Positions 1-7,403 of a DNA stretch of 64,000 bases are shown in pieces (the stretch's first letter is position 1; each line of letters begins with the position of its first letter). The stretch covers positions 1-64,000 of the forward strand of contig NZ_JAWLCI010000014.1 of NCBI RefSeq assembly GCF_041687215.1, written 5' to 3'. This DNA is from Mariniphaga sp041687215. GTDB taxonomy: Bacteria > Bacteroidota > Bacteroidia > Bacteroidales > Prolixibacteraceae. The notes under the pieces are model-generated. The model saw nothing but the letters and a program-made list of their open reading frames with translations, was not told the DNA's origin and did no database searches. The position numbers and the translations under genes were made by a program.

Positions 1-90
1 TGCTTGATAATGATCGTTTGATTGTGCCATCAGATTTGTAAAATAAAAAATTCAAAGTTCGTTTTTTTATCTTACTCCACAACTTTTTAA

Positions 91-288
91 ACTGAGCCGC
101 TTTTCGATTGGATTGATTCCCGGGGTGCTGTGGTTTATCTTTGCGGCAACAAACGCACCATGGGAAAAGATGTAAAAAATGCCTTGAAAAATATTATTTC
201 GCGAGAAGGAAATTTGTCTGATGAAAAGGCCGGAGAATATCTGCAGCAAATGATGAAGAATAAACGACTACGTTCTGATTTGTATTAA
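91..288 (+). pseudogene. 3' fragment of a CysJ/P450-reductase-type flavoprotein
   Basis: The frame ending at the TAA at 286-288 translates to the C-terminal NADPH-binding signature of sulfite reductase flavoprotein and related diflavin reductases: RGAVVYLCGNKRTMGKDV, then NALKNIISREGNLSD and a KRLRSDLY end, matching the family's GA-VYVCGD-x-MAKDV and final (D)VY. An in-frame stop at 88-90 and another at 19-21 cut off everything upstream, and no ATG occurs before 160. Positions 1-41 in another frame read LDNDRLIVPSDL-stop, which may be the tail of a different gene. Inference: this is a decayed or rearranged remnant rather than a gene merely cut by the window edge, although a frameshift or assembly error upstream cannot be excluded. 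Confidence 0.6.
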
Positions 289-292
289 ATAA

Positions 293-317
293 AAAAGCCG
301 GTTTTTCGCCGGCTTTT
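293..317. terminator. Hairpin terminator between the flavoprotein fragment and the repeat-protein gene
   Basis: The arms aaaagccgg (293-301) and ccggctttt (309-317) pair around a 7-nt loop and carry A/T runs on both sides, so the hairpin can serve both strands. A sister hairpin with the same downstream sequence lies at 1414-1428 after the paralogous gene, so it is part of the duplicated unit. Confidence 0.7.
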
Positions 318-350
318 CTGTTGCTGTTTTCTGTTTCTGTTTTCGTGGCT

Positions 351-1010
351 TTATTTTACGTTCCAGTGGCGGTAGTCTAACATCCACTGTTCCATTTTCA
401 TTTTAGGGTCTTCGTCTTCAATTAAAATCATGGCCCTTCTTCCAAATTGGGTTTTTTGAGTTGTATAACCAGTTGCCTTTTTTTGTGTTTCTGTTTTAGC
501 TTCAGCCAAAACTTCGTTTTCATTTCCAGATTCTGATTTTTCTTTGGCTTTGGTTTTGTCTTTTTTGCTGAAGAGGCTGTCGTTCAACATCCAGGTTTCA
601 ACTTCTAATGATTCCTCTGCTTCATTTTCCAGGTAATTCACCATCTCGAAAAAACTTGCGTCGGTCATCCAGTTTCCCAGTTCCAATGCTTCTTCAGTTT
701 CTGTTTCCAGGTTGAAGTGAGATTCAAAATTACTTTCATTTAACATCCAGCTTTCCATTTCAAGTGCAGCTTCGGCAGCTTCCTCCAAAGTATAATCAAA
801 ATAAAAGTTGTTGGTGTTGAGCATCCATTCTTCCACATGAATTTCTTCGTCTTTTTCTTCGGTAAGAAGATTAGCCAGGCTCATTGCTTTTGAATTGGTG
901 TTTGCTGCCAATGCACTGACTGAAAGTGCTAAAACGGTTACAAAAACGATGGTGAAGTTGGTGATTGATTTTACTGCTGTTTCTTTTAAATTGCTGTTTC
1001 TTGTTTTCAT
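351..1010 (-). CDS. Exported 26-residue WML-repeat protein (copy with four repeats)
   Basis: A 219-residue acidic protein with a signal peptide (hydrophobic stretch about 19-35 ending in ALA-A). The mature part has four repeats centred on W62, W88, W114 and W140, exactly 26 residues apart. Each has the core E-x-W-M-(L/T)-(N/D) followed by F and an acidic (E/T)EEA(L)E spacer. A fifth WML motif (W209) sits at the C-terminus after QFGRRAMILIEDED. The gene at 1469-2020 is a paralogue with two central repeats and the same C-terminal block. No catalytic motif is visible and I do not recognise a named family. The regular Trp spacing suggests a small repeat fold or ligand-binding surface; this is inference. 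It has its own promoter region (1078-1203) and terminator. Confidence 0.85.
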   Translation of the reverse strand: MKTRNSNLKETAVKSITNFTIVFVTVLALSVSALAANTNSKAMSLANLLTEEKDEEIHVEEWMLNTNNFYFDYTLEEAAEAALEMESWMLNESNFESHFNLETETEEALELGNWMTDASFFEMVNYLENEAEESLEVETWMLNDSLFSKKDKTKAKEKSESGNENEVLAEAKTETQKKATGYTTQKTQFGRRAMILIEDEDPKMKMEQWMLDYRHWNVK

Positions 1011-1077
1011 GACTTAGTCCTCCTGTTTCTTGTTTTATTTTTAATTGTTGTTATTTCTGTTTTTTCAAATTCATTAT

Positions 1078-1106
1078 TAAGACGCCTCAAATTTTATTTC
1101 GTTACA
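1078..1106 (-). promoter_or_regulatory. ECF-type promoter of the first WML-repeat gene
   Basis: On the minus strand, TGTAAC (1101-1106) is followed after exactly 16 nt by CGTCTTA (1078-1084), about 70 nt before the start codon. AAC plus CGTC is the usual form of ECF sigma promoters. The same pair with the same spacing lies before the paralogue (2087-2115), and a matching AAC-N15/16-CGTCTTA lies before both transcription units of the ECF sigma module (13645-13670 and 16569-16593). Confidence 0.6.
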
Positions 1107-1162
1107 CTTTTAACAGAACTTTTTTTAAGCATGTACTTTTTGTTACCCTGTTATTTGTTATG

Positions 1163-1203
1163 CAAATATATGAATAAAAACAAATACCATGCAATACATA
1201 GTA
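1163..1203 (-). promoter_or_regulatory. Second promoter with overlapping dyad operator
   Basis: On the minus strand the dyad TACTATG-N5-CATGGTA (1185-1203, one mismatch) has TTG in its centre, followed after 21 nt by TATATTTG (1163-1170), a perfect Bacteroidota -7 box (TAnnTTTG). The dyad would therefore cover the -33 region, as expected for a repressor site. Its ATG-N-CAT form resembles PadR-family operators; that assignment is inference, as no padR gene is in the window. It is duplicated almost base for base at 2172-2212. Confidence 0.5.
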
Positions 1204-1206
1204 CTA

Positions 1207-1410
1207 TGAATTTTATCATGTTTTTGAATCGTAAATTTCAAATAACTGATATTCAGTATTTTTGCAATGGAAAAAATTTAATTTTTTTTTGAAATTATTT
1301 TTAATAGATGAGTAGAGATGCAATTTTTGAATCCTTTTCTGAAGAATTTGATTTCTTTTTGGAAGTAATTCATTTAAAAAACTACTTGAAGAACTCCGTA
1401 AAAACAAAAA
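1207..1410. other. Gene-free AT-rich spacer between the duplicated units
   Basis: Short open frames here have low-complexity composition (Lys/Phe/Ser runs) and no family match. I see no coding gene or structured element apart from the terminator at its edge. Confidence 0.5.
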
Positions 1411-1413
1411 AAA

Positions 1414-1428
1414 CCGGCAAATTGCCGG
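1414..1428 (-). terminator. Terminator of the second WML-repeat gene
   Basis: The palindrome ccggcaaattgccgg has a T-rich run on the minus-strand 3' side (the A-rich stretch 1400-1413 on the plus strand). The flanking Ttctgttttctgttt sequence is shared with the terminator at 293-317, marking the duplicated 3' flank. Confidence 0.65.
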
Positions 1429-1468
1429 CTTTTCTGTTTCTGTTTTCTGTTTTTTTAGTTTCTGGCTT

Positions 1469-2020
1469 TTATTTTTTATCAAAGTGTTTGTAGCTTAACA
1501 TCCATTGTTCCATTTCCATTTTTGAATCGTCTTCTTCAATAAGAATGAAAGACCTTCTTCCAAACTGTGCTCCTTGAAATGTAATTCCAACTGCTTTTTT
1601 TCTCGGTTCAGCTTTTATCGTTTTTTTTGTTTTTTCGGCAATTGTCATTTCTGTTTTTGCAGAAGATTCGAACAATTTTCCGTCTGTCATCCAGCCTTCA
1701 AGTTGAAGCGGAGTTTCAGTTACTTCTTCCAGTTGGTAGTCCATAAAGAAGTTGTCAACATTCAACATCCAGTCTTCAGTTTTCAATTCGGCTTCATTTT
1801 CCTCAACCAGGTATGCTGCGAATGCTGCCAGTGTGGCATTTGCTTCTGTACCGGCATTTGCTGATATTATTTTTTCAGCCATTGCCAGTGTGGTTCCGTT
1901 CAATTCGTTTTCGAATTTTGCCCCCTGGGCGCTGATGGTTAAACAAGTTGCAACCAAAACTGCGATTACTGCCATTGTTTCCATCCCTGTTTTTCTTAAT
2001 TTGCTGCTCATTGTTTTCAT
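1469..2020 (-). CDS. Exported 26-residue WML-repeat protein (copy with two repeats)
   Basis: A 183-residue paralogue of the gene at 351-1010. It has a signal peptide (hydrophobic 16-33), a less repetitive Ala-rich segment, then two WM(L/T) repeats at W84 and W110 with the same 26-residue spacing. A Lys-rich linker follows, then the conserved C-terminal block QFGRRSFILIEEDDSKMEME and a final WML motif at W173. The two copies differ mainly in the number of central repeats, which suggests gain or loss by recombination between repeats. Promoter and terminator sequences are duplicated with the gene. The function is unknown; export and a soluble acidic mature chain are all that can be supported. 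Confidence 0.85.
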   Translation of the reverse strand: MKTMSSKLRKTGMETMAVIAVLVATCLTISAQGAKFENELNGTTLAMAEKIISANAGTEANATLAAFAAYLVEENEAELKTEDWMLNVDNFFMDYQLEEVTETPLQLEGWMTDGKLFESSAKTEMTIAEKTKKTIKAEPRKKAVGITFQGAQFGRRSFILIEEDDSKMEMEQWMLSYKHFDKK

Positions 2021-2086
2021 GACTTTGTCCTCCTGTTCTAATTTTTTATTTCAATTTGTTTGTTTCTGTTTTTTCAAATTCAATTT

Positions 2087-2115
2087 TAAGACGCCTGAGT
2101 TTTTATTTCGTTACA
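2087..2115 (-). promoter_or_regulatory. ECF-type promoter of the second WML-repeat gene
   Basis: Minus-strand TGTAAC (2110-2115), 16-nt spacer, CGTCTTA (2087-2093). The layout and spacing are identical to 1078-1106, while the spacer sequence has diverged partly, which argues that the two boxes are under selection. Confidence 0.6.
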
Positions 2116-2171
2116 CCTTTTATAGAACTTTTTTTTGGCTTGTACTATTTTTTACCTTGTTATTTGTTATG

Positions 2172-2212
2172 CAAATATATAAATAAAAACTAATACCATG
2201 CAATACATAGTA
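2172..2212 (-). promoter_or_regulatory. Second promoter with dyad operator, duplicate copy
   Basis: The dyad TACTATG-N5-CATGGTA (2194-2212) and the -7 box TATATTTG (2172-2179) repeat the arrangement at 1163-1203. From 2213 to 2340 there is only AT-rich sequence with no gene. Confidence 0.5.
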
Positions 2213-2345
2213 CTAAATAATTTGAAATATTTTTTATTTCAGTATTTAAATTGTTTGTATTCAAGGCTTTGTTTTTAGTGAATTTTTTTCCTTTTTTGCA
2301 GGGAAAATTTAGACTTTTAATAAAATGGAGTTGTTTAAGGAAAAA

Positions 2346-2376
2346 ATCCCGGCTTTAATATTTTTCCAGCCGGGAT
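2346..2376 (-). terminator. Terminator downstream of the OsmC gene
   Basis: The arms atcccggct (2346-2354) and agccgggat (2368-2376) are flanked by A and T runs on the two sides, 20 nt beyond the stop codon of the minus-strand OsmC gene. Confidence 0.75.
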
Positions 2377-2395
2377 TTTTTTTGGCATTTGCACC

Positions 2396-2959
2396 TTAAT
2401 CTGCCAGTTTTACATCAACCCGGGTTCCGTTGGTAACCACATCAAAAACCGGAGACATCAAGGTAAAACTAAGAAGTTCCTGTTTCTGTGCTTCGGTGAG
2501 ATCACCCTGGATATCGAAAGAAACTCTGATTTGCTGGTACCCATTCCGCACCTGATCGTTCAGTCCAAGAAATCCCTGCACATCTATGTCTCCCTCAAAC
2601 TTCGACTCAATGCTTTTTATTTCAATTCCCCTGGCTGCTGCATGAAGGGCCATGGTGGTGGTCATGCAGCCCGACAAAGCCGAAAGCAGATACTCCACCG
2701 GGTTTGCTCCTTCGTTGTTCCCCAGTAAAATTGGCGGTTCGCTGTTGTCGAAAGTCCATCCTTTTTTGCGCGAGGTATCTTCCTGGCATCCTCCGTAAAA
2801 GTCCTTTACTGTGGCGCGGTTATGGCCGCCTTTTACCCACTTGTTTTTGGCACGAAACCTGAATTTTGCAATCTCAGGATTTTCCACGATGGCATTAATT
2901 GTTCCGGTTATTTCTTCGGTCCGGAAACCGTTCACTACAGTTTTTACTTTTGTTTCCAT
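2396..2959 (-). CDS. OsmC-family peroxidase-like protein
   Basis: A 187-residue cytosolic OsmC/Ohr-superfamily protein, a family that reduces organic hydroperoxides with thiols. The family core is clear: GANPVEYLLSALSGCMTTTM carries the conserved Cys98, and SPVFDVVTNG lies near residue 170. In classical OsmC/Ohr the second segment carries the other redox Cys; here it is Ser-Pro-Val, as in the YhfA-like subgroup, so a different resolving thiol or a non-peroxidase role is possible. Cys58 (GGCQE) is a candidate partner. The gene is divergent from the sigma54 activator at 3122. A -24/-12-like promoter (3001-3016) and palindromes (3062-3109) in the shared spacer suggest that the activator controls it. 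Confidence 0.9.
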   Translation of the reverse strand: METKVKTVVNGFRTEEITGTINAIVENPEIAKFRFRAKNKWVKGGHNRATVKDFYGGCQEDTSRKKGWTFDNSEPPILLGNNEGANPVEYLLSALSGCMTTTMALHAAARGIEIKSIESKFEGDIDVQGFLGLNDQVRNGYQQIRVSFDIQGDLTEAQKQELLSFTLMSPVFDVVTNGTRVDVKLAD

Positions 2960-3000
2960 TTTTAATAATTTTTAAAATTAAACGAATATGTTTCTGTTAA

Positions 3001-3016
3001 GCCAATTGACATACCA
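3001..3016 (-). promoter_or_regulatory. Candidate sigma54 (-24/-12) promoter of the OsmC gene
   Basis: Minus-strand TGGTATGTCAATTGGC resembles the sigma54 consensus TGGCACG-N4-TTGC, with GG kept at -24 and TTG at -12 but the final C replaced by G. It lies about 40 nt before the start codon and about 50 nt from the palindromes, the usual distance for an activator-binding site. Confidence 0.4.
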
Positions 3017-3061
3017 AAATGTTATATTGCTTATTTTTAGGTTTTTAATAAAAAATTTTAG

Positions 3062-3109
3062 TTACGAAATTTCGTAATTCACGAAAATTCGTTAACTTGA
3101 TTTCGTAAA
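3062..3109. promoter_or_regulatory. Palindromic activator-binding sites between OsmC and its regulator
   Basis: The perfect 16-bp palindrome TTACGAAATTTCGTAA (3062-3077) is followed by the near-palindrome ACGAAAATTCGT (3081-3092) and a half-site TTTCGTAAA (3101-3109). Repeated dyads in the spacer between a Fis-type activator gene and a divergent target are the usual upstream activating sequence layout. Binding by the protein at 3122 is inferred. Confidence 0.6.
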
Positions 3110-3121
3110 AAGATTCAAATT

Positions 3122-5041
3122 ATGGCTGCTGATACTCAACCGTCACGAAAATTTTCTTCAGGATTAATCGCTTTAAAAAAAATTGTGGAAGGAACATCGG
3201 ACTTTACCGGTGAAAAGTTTTTTAGGCTACTGGTGAAAAACCTGGCAGAGTCGCTGGGTGCACATGGAGTTTGGGTTACTGAATATTTAAAGGATAAAAA
3301 CCGTTTGCGGGCCCTGGCCTTTTGGCTTCACGACCACTATGTGGAGGAATATGAATATGATATTCCCGGAACTCCCTGTGAACCAGTTTTGGAAAGTGAA
3401 AACATCTGTCATGTGCCGGAAGATGTTATTAATCTGTATCCTAATGATCCTGACCTTCCCGGACTTAACGCCGTAAGTTATATGGGACTGGCATTAAGAG
3501 ATGAAAGTGGCCAGGTGCTCGGACATCTGGCATTGCTGGATAATGAACCTATGAAAGAACTTCCCGAGGCATTTGCCATTTTTAAAATTTTTGCAGCAAG
3601 GGCGGCTGCAGAAATGAGACGAATGCGTTATGAGAAAATGCTGATTGAAAATGAGGCAAAACTGAACCGGCTGGTTAATGGCATGCAGGAAGTACTAATT
3701 GAGATTAATGATGAATTAATTATTACACAGGCAAATAAAGCTGCTGAAATAAATTTCGCAGTAAAAAAACCGGGATTTACCGGACGGCATATCAATGAAT
3801 TTTTTGATGAAGAAGGCTTCCCAAAAATTTTGCATTCCATAACCCGAATGGAAAAACAACCCGATTTTTTTTCATCGGCATTTATTCAGGGACAGGTAAA
3901 TTGCCTTACCAACGATGGAAAAACTTTTCCGGCAGAAGTGACTATTTCGAAGTATGATTACAATAAAAGGAATTACCATGCACTTTTTCTGAGGAACGTG
4001 AGCGAAAGGGTTAAGGCGCAGGAAGAAATTAAACAGTTGAATACCGAAGCTATAATTTTACGCGAAAGAATAAATACCACCCACTTCGAGCATATTATCG
4101 GAGGAAGCCCGGAAATTTTAAATGCACTGCAGGCTGTTGAGCAGGTTGCCCCAACTGATACAACTGTTCTGATTCGGGGTGAAACCGGAACGGGAAAGGA
4201 ACTTTTTGCGCTGGCCATCCACAAAGCAAGTAACCGCAGAAATAAACCAATGGTGGCCTTAAATTGTGCGGCACTTCCTTCTGAATTGGTTGAAAGTGAG
4301 TTGTTCGGACACGTAAAAGGAGCTTTCACCGGCGCTGCAACTGCCAGGGAAGGGAGGTTTATGCTGGCCGATGGCGGAACAATTTTTCTGGATGAAATAG
4401 GCGAGCTACCCCTTCAATTACAAGCCAAACTTCTCCGGGTTCTGCAGGAAGGCGAGTTTGAACCGGTGGGAAGTTCAAAAATCCAAAAGGTAAATGTGCG
4501 GGTGGTTGCTGCTACCAACCGCACTTTGGAAAAAGAAATTGAAAAGGGAAAATTCAGGGAAGATCTTTATTACAGGCTAAATGTATTCCCGATAGACATA
4601 CCGCCACTGCGGGAACGCGGGAATGATATTATTTTACTGGCAGAAGCATTTTTGGAAAAGTTTGCCAAACGGTCGGCTGTTAAACCGGCGGTATTAAATG
4701 TGGTGAACAAACAACAGTTACTAGCTTATCACTGGCCCGGAAATGTGAGAGAGTTGCAGAATATAATGGAAAGATGCATTATCACCAGCCGGGATGGAAA
4801 AATTAACCTGACAGGACTTATGCCTGTTCAGGAAAAACAGAAAAATCTGGAAATGAATACAGATGAACGAATTCTTACCGAGGCGGAAATGCAGGAACTG
4901 GAACGGCAAAACATTTTAAAAGCGTTGAATGTCACCAACTGGAAAATTTCAGGTGACGATGGGGCAGCAGCACTTTTACAGATTCCTCCAACCACCCTGA
5001 GTTCACGAATCAGTAAGTTGAATATCAAACGGGTTGTATAG
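3122..5041 (+). CDS. Sigma54-dependent transcriptional activator (GAF-PAS-AAA+-Fis HTH)
   Basis: A 639-residue bacterial enhancer-binding protein. The N-terminal GAF domain (about 20-170) is followed by a PAS domain (about 180-300), a short coiled linker, and the AAA+ core with Walker A GETGTGKE (about 352), the sigma54-contacting GAFTGA loop (about 400) and Walker B GTIFLDEIGEL (about 418). An RxDLYYRLNVFPI segment and a C-terminal Fis-type helix-turn-helix (about 600-639) complete it. All motifs needed for ATP-driven opening of sigma54 promoters are present. There is no receiver domain, so the signal is probably sensed by GAF or PAS rather than by phosphorylation. The divergent OsmC gene and the palindromes between them indicate an oxidant or electrophile response; this is inference. 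Confidence 0.93.
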   Translation: MAADTQPSRKFSSGLIALKKIVEGTSDFTGEKFFRLLVKNLAESLGAHGVWVTEYLKDKNRLRALAFWLHDHYVEEYEYDIPGTPCEPVLESENICHVPEDVINLYPNDPDLPGLNAVSYMGLALRDESGQVLGHLALLDNEPMKELPEAFAIFKIFAARAAAEMRRMRYEKMLIENEAKLNRLVNGMQEVLIEINDELIITQANKAAEINFAVKKPGFTGRHINEFFDEEGFPKILHSITRMEKQPDFFSSAFIQGQVNCLTNDGKTFPAEVTISKYDYNKRNYHALFLRNVSERVKAQEEIKQLNTEAIILRERINTTHFEHIIGGSPEILNALQAVEQVAPTDTTVLIRGETGTGKELFALAIHKASNRRNKPMVALNCAALPSELVESELFGHVKGAFTGAATAREGRFMLADGGTIFLDEIGELPLQLQAKLLRVLQEGEFEPVGSSKIQKVNVRVVAATNRTLEKEIEKGKFREDLYYRLNVFPIDIPPLRERGNDIILLAEAFLEKFAKRSAVKPAVLNVVNKQQLLAYHWPGNVRELQNIMERCIITSRDGKINLTGLMPVQEKQKNLEMNTDERILTEAEMQELERQNILKALNVTNWKISGDDGAAALLQIPPTTLSSRISKLNIKRVV

Positions 5042-5063
5042 GAACGGTTTCGGTTTAATTGAA

Positions 5064-6014
5064 TTATTTATCAGAAATCCAACTCACTTTCTGTTCCGGT
5101 GTATGTTCTTTCCCAATGATGTTTCTGTAAAATTCTGGCCGGCGTGCCTGAGTGTAACGGTGTCCTCCGGCTAAAGTTAATTTTTCGGGAAAAAGAACAG
5201 TGGAAACCACATCGTTGCCCAAAGCCCGACATTCTGCAACTACGTCGCCAAAGGGGTCGATAATCATGGAACAGCCGTTTTTCAACTGGTCGTCGTCCAT
5301 GCCAATAGGATTGGCAAACACAACATAAACCGCATTGTCATACGCCCGCGACGGCAGCCATTTCATCAGCCACTGCCGGCCTTTCATGCCATCAAATTCC
5401 AGGCGCAGCGAGGTGGGATCGTTTTCGCGGTTTTCCCATAATTTGGGGTCAACAAATCCGGCGCCCGGGCGCGACGACGGTGTGCACATGGTAACATGTG
5501 GCATAAAAATAACGTCGGCGCCCAGCAGTTTGGTGGCTCGCACGTTTTCAATCACGTTGTTGTCGTAACAGATTAAAATGCCGCATTTCCACTCGTGGAG
5601 GTCGAACACGCAGTATTCGTTTCCCGGTTGAATGTGCGGATTGATAAACGGATGCAGTTTGCGGTATTTGGCTACCAAACCGGTTTTGTCAACGCAGACA
5701 TACGCTTTGAACAGATTATTTTCATTGTCTTTTTCGAAAAGTCCGGCCAGCACTGTCATGTTGTATTTTTGGGCAATTTCCTGCAATTTTACAATGCTTT
5801 CTCCTTCGGGAATGAGTTCTGCCAGGTCGAGCATTTGTTCTTTGGATAGCTTCCTGGCAAAAGTATATCCGGTTATGGAACACTCGTGAAAAGCAATCAC
5901 TTTGGAGCCTTCGGCTGCTGCTTTTTCTGTTAATTTCTCAATGATTGATAAGTTGTAGTCTTTGTCGCCGCTGCGGTTTTCAAATTGTGCGGTTGAAATT
6001 TTCAGTTTTTTCAT
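5064..6014 (-). CDS. Carbon-nitrogen hydrolase (nitrilase superfamily)
   Basis: A 316-residue cytosolic amidase/nitrilase-fold enzyme that hydrolyses C-N bonds of amides or carbamoyl compounds. The Glu-Lys-Cys triad is visible: E44 in AFHECSITGY, K119 in KYRKLHPF and C149 in GILICYDNN. The length and the PFINPHIQPGNEY segment suit aliphatic amidase or N-carbamoyl amidohydrolase branches, but the substrate cannot be assigned. It lies 2 nt after the DUF4268 gene and is probably cotranscribed with it. It is convergent with the sigma54 activator. Confidence 0.9.
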   Translation of the reverse strand: MKKLKISTAQFENRSGDKDYNLSIIEKLTEKAAAEGSKVIAFHECSITGYTFARKLSKEQMLDLAELIPEGESIVKLQEIAQKYNMTVLAGLFEKDNENNLFKAYVCVDKTGLVAKYRKLHPFINPHIQPGNEYCVFDLHEWKCGILICYDNNVIENVRATKLLGADVIFMPHVTMCTPSSRPGAGFVDPKLWENRENDPTSLRLEFDGMKGRQWLMKWLPSRAYDNAVYVVFANPIGMDDDQLKNGCSMIIDPFGDVVAECRALGNDVVSTVLFPEKLTLAGGHRYTQARRPEFYRNIIGKEHTPEQKVSWISDK

Positions 6015-6016
6015 AA

Positions 6017-6493
6017 TTATTGATAGTTGTCCAGTTCTTCTTTTAAAATATCCCGAATTTGCAAAAAATTCTCTTCCAGCCTGACCATGTTTTCAATAAA
6101 AAAGTTGAAAATATCGAGCCACTGATTTTGGCGGAAAATATTTACTCCAGGCAATACATTATATATCCGGGCAACTTCCTGTCCGCTGTCTTCGCGTTCG
6201 TGAAAAAACTCCCAAATCAGGGCATCGGCAAAACCGTCTTCCAAAATCACTTTGTAATTCTGCATGATTTCAAAAGCCTTCAATCGTTTGTCCTCGTTGC
6301 GCTGGCTTAGTTCCAGAATAACTTTGGCATCAGTACGGTCGGCCTCGAAGCGAAGCGCCACTCCCGGAATTTTGGTTCGGTGGAGCATCCATTTTTTCCG
6401 ACGTTCACGTAACAACGGATGAATTTCGCACCGTTTGCCAAACTGTTCCCAAAATTGCAACCGTATTTTTTTTGCCTCTTCTTTTGAATACAT
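6017..6493 (-). CDS. DUF4268 domain protein
   Basis: A 158-residue protein of the DUF4268 type: an N-terminal MYSKEEAKKIRLQFWEQFG opening, a central acidic segment with E-x-D-R-T-D-A-K and a C-terminal helical part. I chose the ATG at 6493 because homologues begin with MYxKEEA; an ATG at 6511 would add six residues. The domain also occurs at the C-terminus of some restriction-related and nuclease-like proteins, but nothing here proves an enzymatic role. It is upstream of and nearly touching the nitrilase gene, which suggests translational coupling. Confidence 0.8.
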   Translation of the reverse strand: MYSKEEAKKIRLQFWEQFGKRCEIHPLLRERRKKWMLHRTKIPGVALRFEADRTDAKVILELSQRNEDKRLKAFEIMQNYKVILEDGFADALIWEFFHEREDSGQEVARIYNVLPGVNIFRQNQWLDIFNFFIENMVRLEENFLQIRDILKEELDNYQ

Positions 6494-6618
6494 CTTTAAG
6501 TTTTCTCCCAAATCCAGGATTTAAAAGCAATATTAATTTTTACTTTTGAAAAATAAGTTTTATAACGGGAAATTTTTGTCTTGTGTCTCATGTCTAATCA
6601 TCTTTTTGTCATATTAAA

Positions 6619-7116
6619 ATGAAAACAGCAATTTACTGGATTGAAAAACTGGAACTGGAGAAACACCCGGAAGGGGGATGGTACCGTGAAATTTACCTGT
6701 CGGACGATATTGTACCGCAAACGGGTTTGCCTTCCAGCTTTCGGGGCGAGCGAAGTTTTGCCACTTCCATTTACTTTTTGCTGGAAGGAAATGATTTTTC
6801 AGCTTTTCACCGCATTAAATCCGACGAAATCTGGCACTACTACACCGGAACTTCGGCCATTGAAATTCTTTCGCTGGAAAAAGGAAAAATGAAAAAATAT
6901 CTGGTTGGCAACGACCCCGACAAAGGAGAAACTTTCCAGGTAATTGTTCCCAAGAACACCTGGTTTGCAGCACGCCTTTCAAATTCCGAAGGTTTTGCGT
7001 TGGCCGGATGCACTGTTTCTCCCGGTTTTCATTTCGAAGACTTTGAACTGGCCGACGCGAGGTTGTTGAAAGAATTTCCGGAATTGAGGGATGAGATATT
7101 GCCATTATTGAGGTAA
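6619..7116 (+). CDS. DUF985 cupin protein
   Basis: A 165-residue single-domain cupin of the DUF985/YML079-like group. The signature opening is HPEGGWYREIY, followed by RSFATSIYFLLEGNDFSAFHRIKSDE, which carries the beta-barrel core (long segment, 6780-6840), and VIVPKNTWFAARL near the end. Members bind small ligands and some act as epimerase-like enzymes on sugars; the activity of this branch is not established. It stands alone on the plus strand, divergent from DUF4268 and followed by the DUF4160 pair, which has its own promoter. Confidence 0.88.
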   Translation: MKTAIYWIEKLELEKHPEGGWYREIYLSDDIVPQTGLPSSFRGERSFATSIYFLLEGNDFSAFHRIKSDEIWHYYTGTSAIEILSLEKGKMKKYLVGNDPDKGETFQVIVPKNTWFAARLSNSEGFALAGCTVSPGFHFEDFELADARLLKEFPELRDEILPLLR

Positions 7117-7165
7117 TTGTATATTTCGTTTTAATTGATTAATTTTGTTATCGAATTAGGTAACA
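7117..7165 (+). promoter_or_regulatory. Promoter and autoregulatory dyad of the DUF4160/DUF2442-HTH pair
   Basis: TTG (7117-7119), a 20-nt spacer and TAATTTTG (7140-7147) match the Bacteroidota -33/-7 promoter form. Overlapping its 3' end, TGTTATC (7146-7152) and GGTAACA (7159-7165) form an inverted repeat with one mismatch. A dyad on the transcription start just before an HTH-containing operon suggests autorepression. Confidence 0.6.
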
Positions 7166-7169
7166 AAAT

Positions 7170-7403
7170 ATGCCGACAATTAAAATTATTGATACAGTAA
7201 AAATCGACATATATTCGAGAGAACATCCACCTCCTCATTTTCATGCAATTTATGCTGAATTTGAAGAGTTAATTGAAATTGAATCTTTAAAAACTTATGT
7301 CGGTAAAATTCCATGTGTACAAAGGAAAAAGGTGACTGATTGGGCAAAGGGAAACAAAGAATATTTATTAGAAGTGTTTAAACAATTAAATCCGCGATTA
7401 TGA
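7170..7403 (+). CDS. DUF4160 domain protein, possible toxin-like partner
   Basis: A 77-residue protein with the DUF4160 hallmark REHPPPHFHA (His-Pro and HxH) near residue 23, followed by an acidic strand segment and WAKGNKEYLLEVF. DUF4160 genes are typically paired with DUF2442 genes, and here the stop overlaps the next start at 7400 (ATGA), so the two are translationally coupled. The pairing, small size and an HTH in the partner look like a toxin-antitoxin-style module, but toxicity is not established for this family. Confidence 0.85.
   Translation: MPTIKIIDTVKIDIYSREHPPPHFHAIYAEFEELIEIESLKTYVGKIPCVQRKKVTDWAKGNKEYLLEVFKQLNPRL

Noticed and set aside
1216..1493. Short overlapping frames on both strands between the WML genes
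   Set aside because: Lys/Phe/Leu low-complexity translations through AT-rich DNA and a terminator; no start signal or homologous feature.
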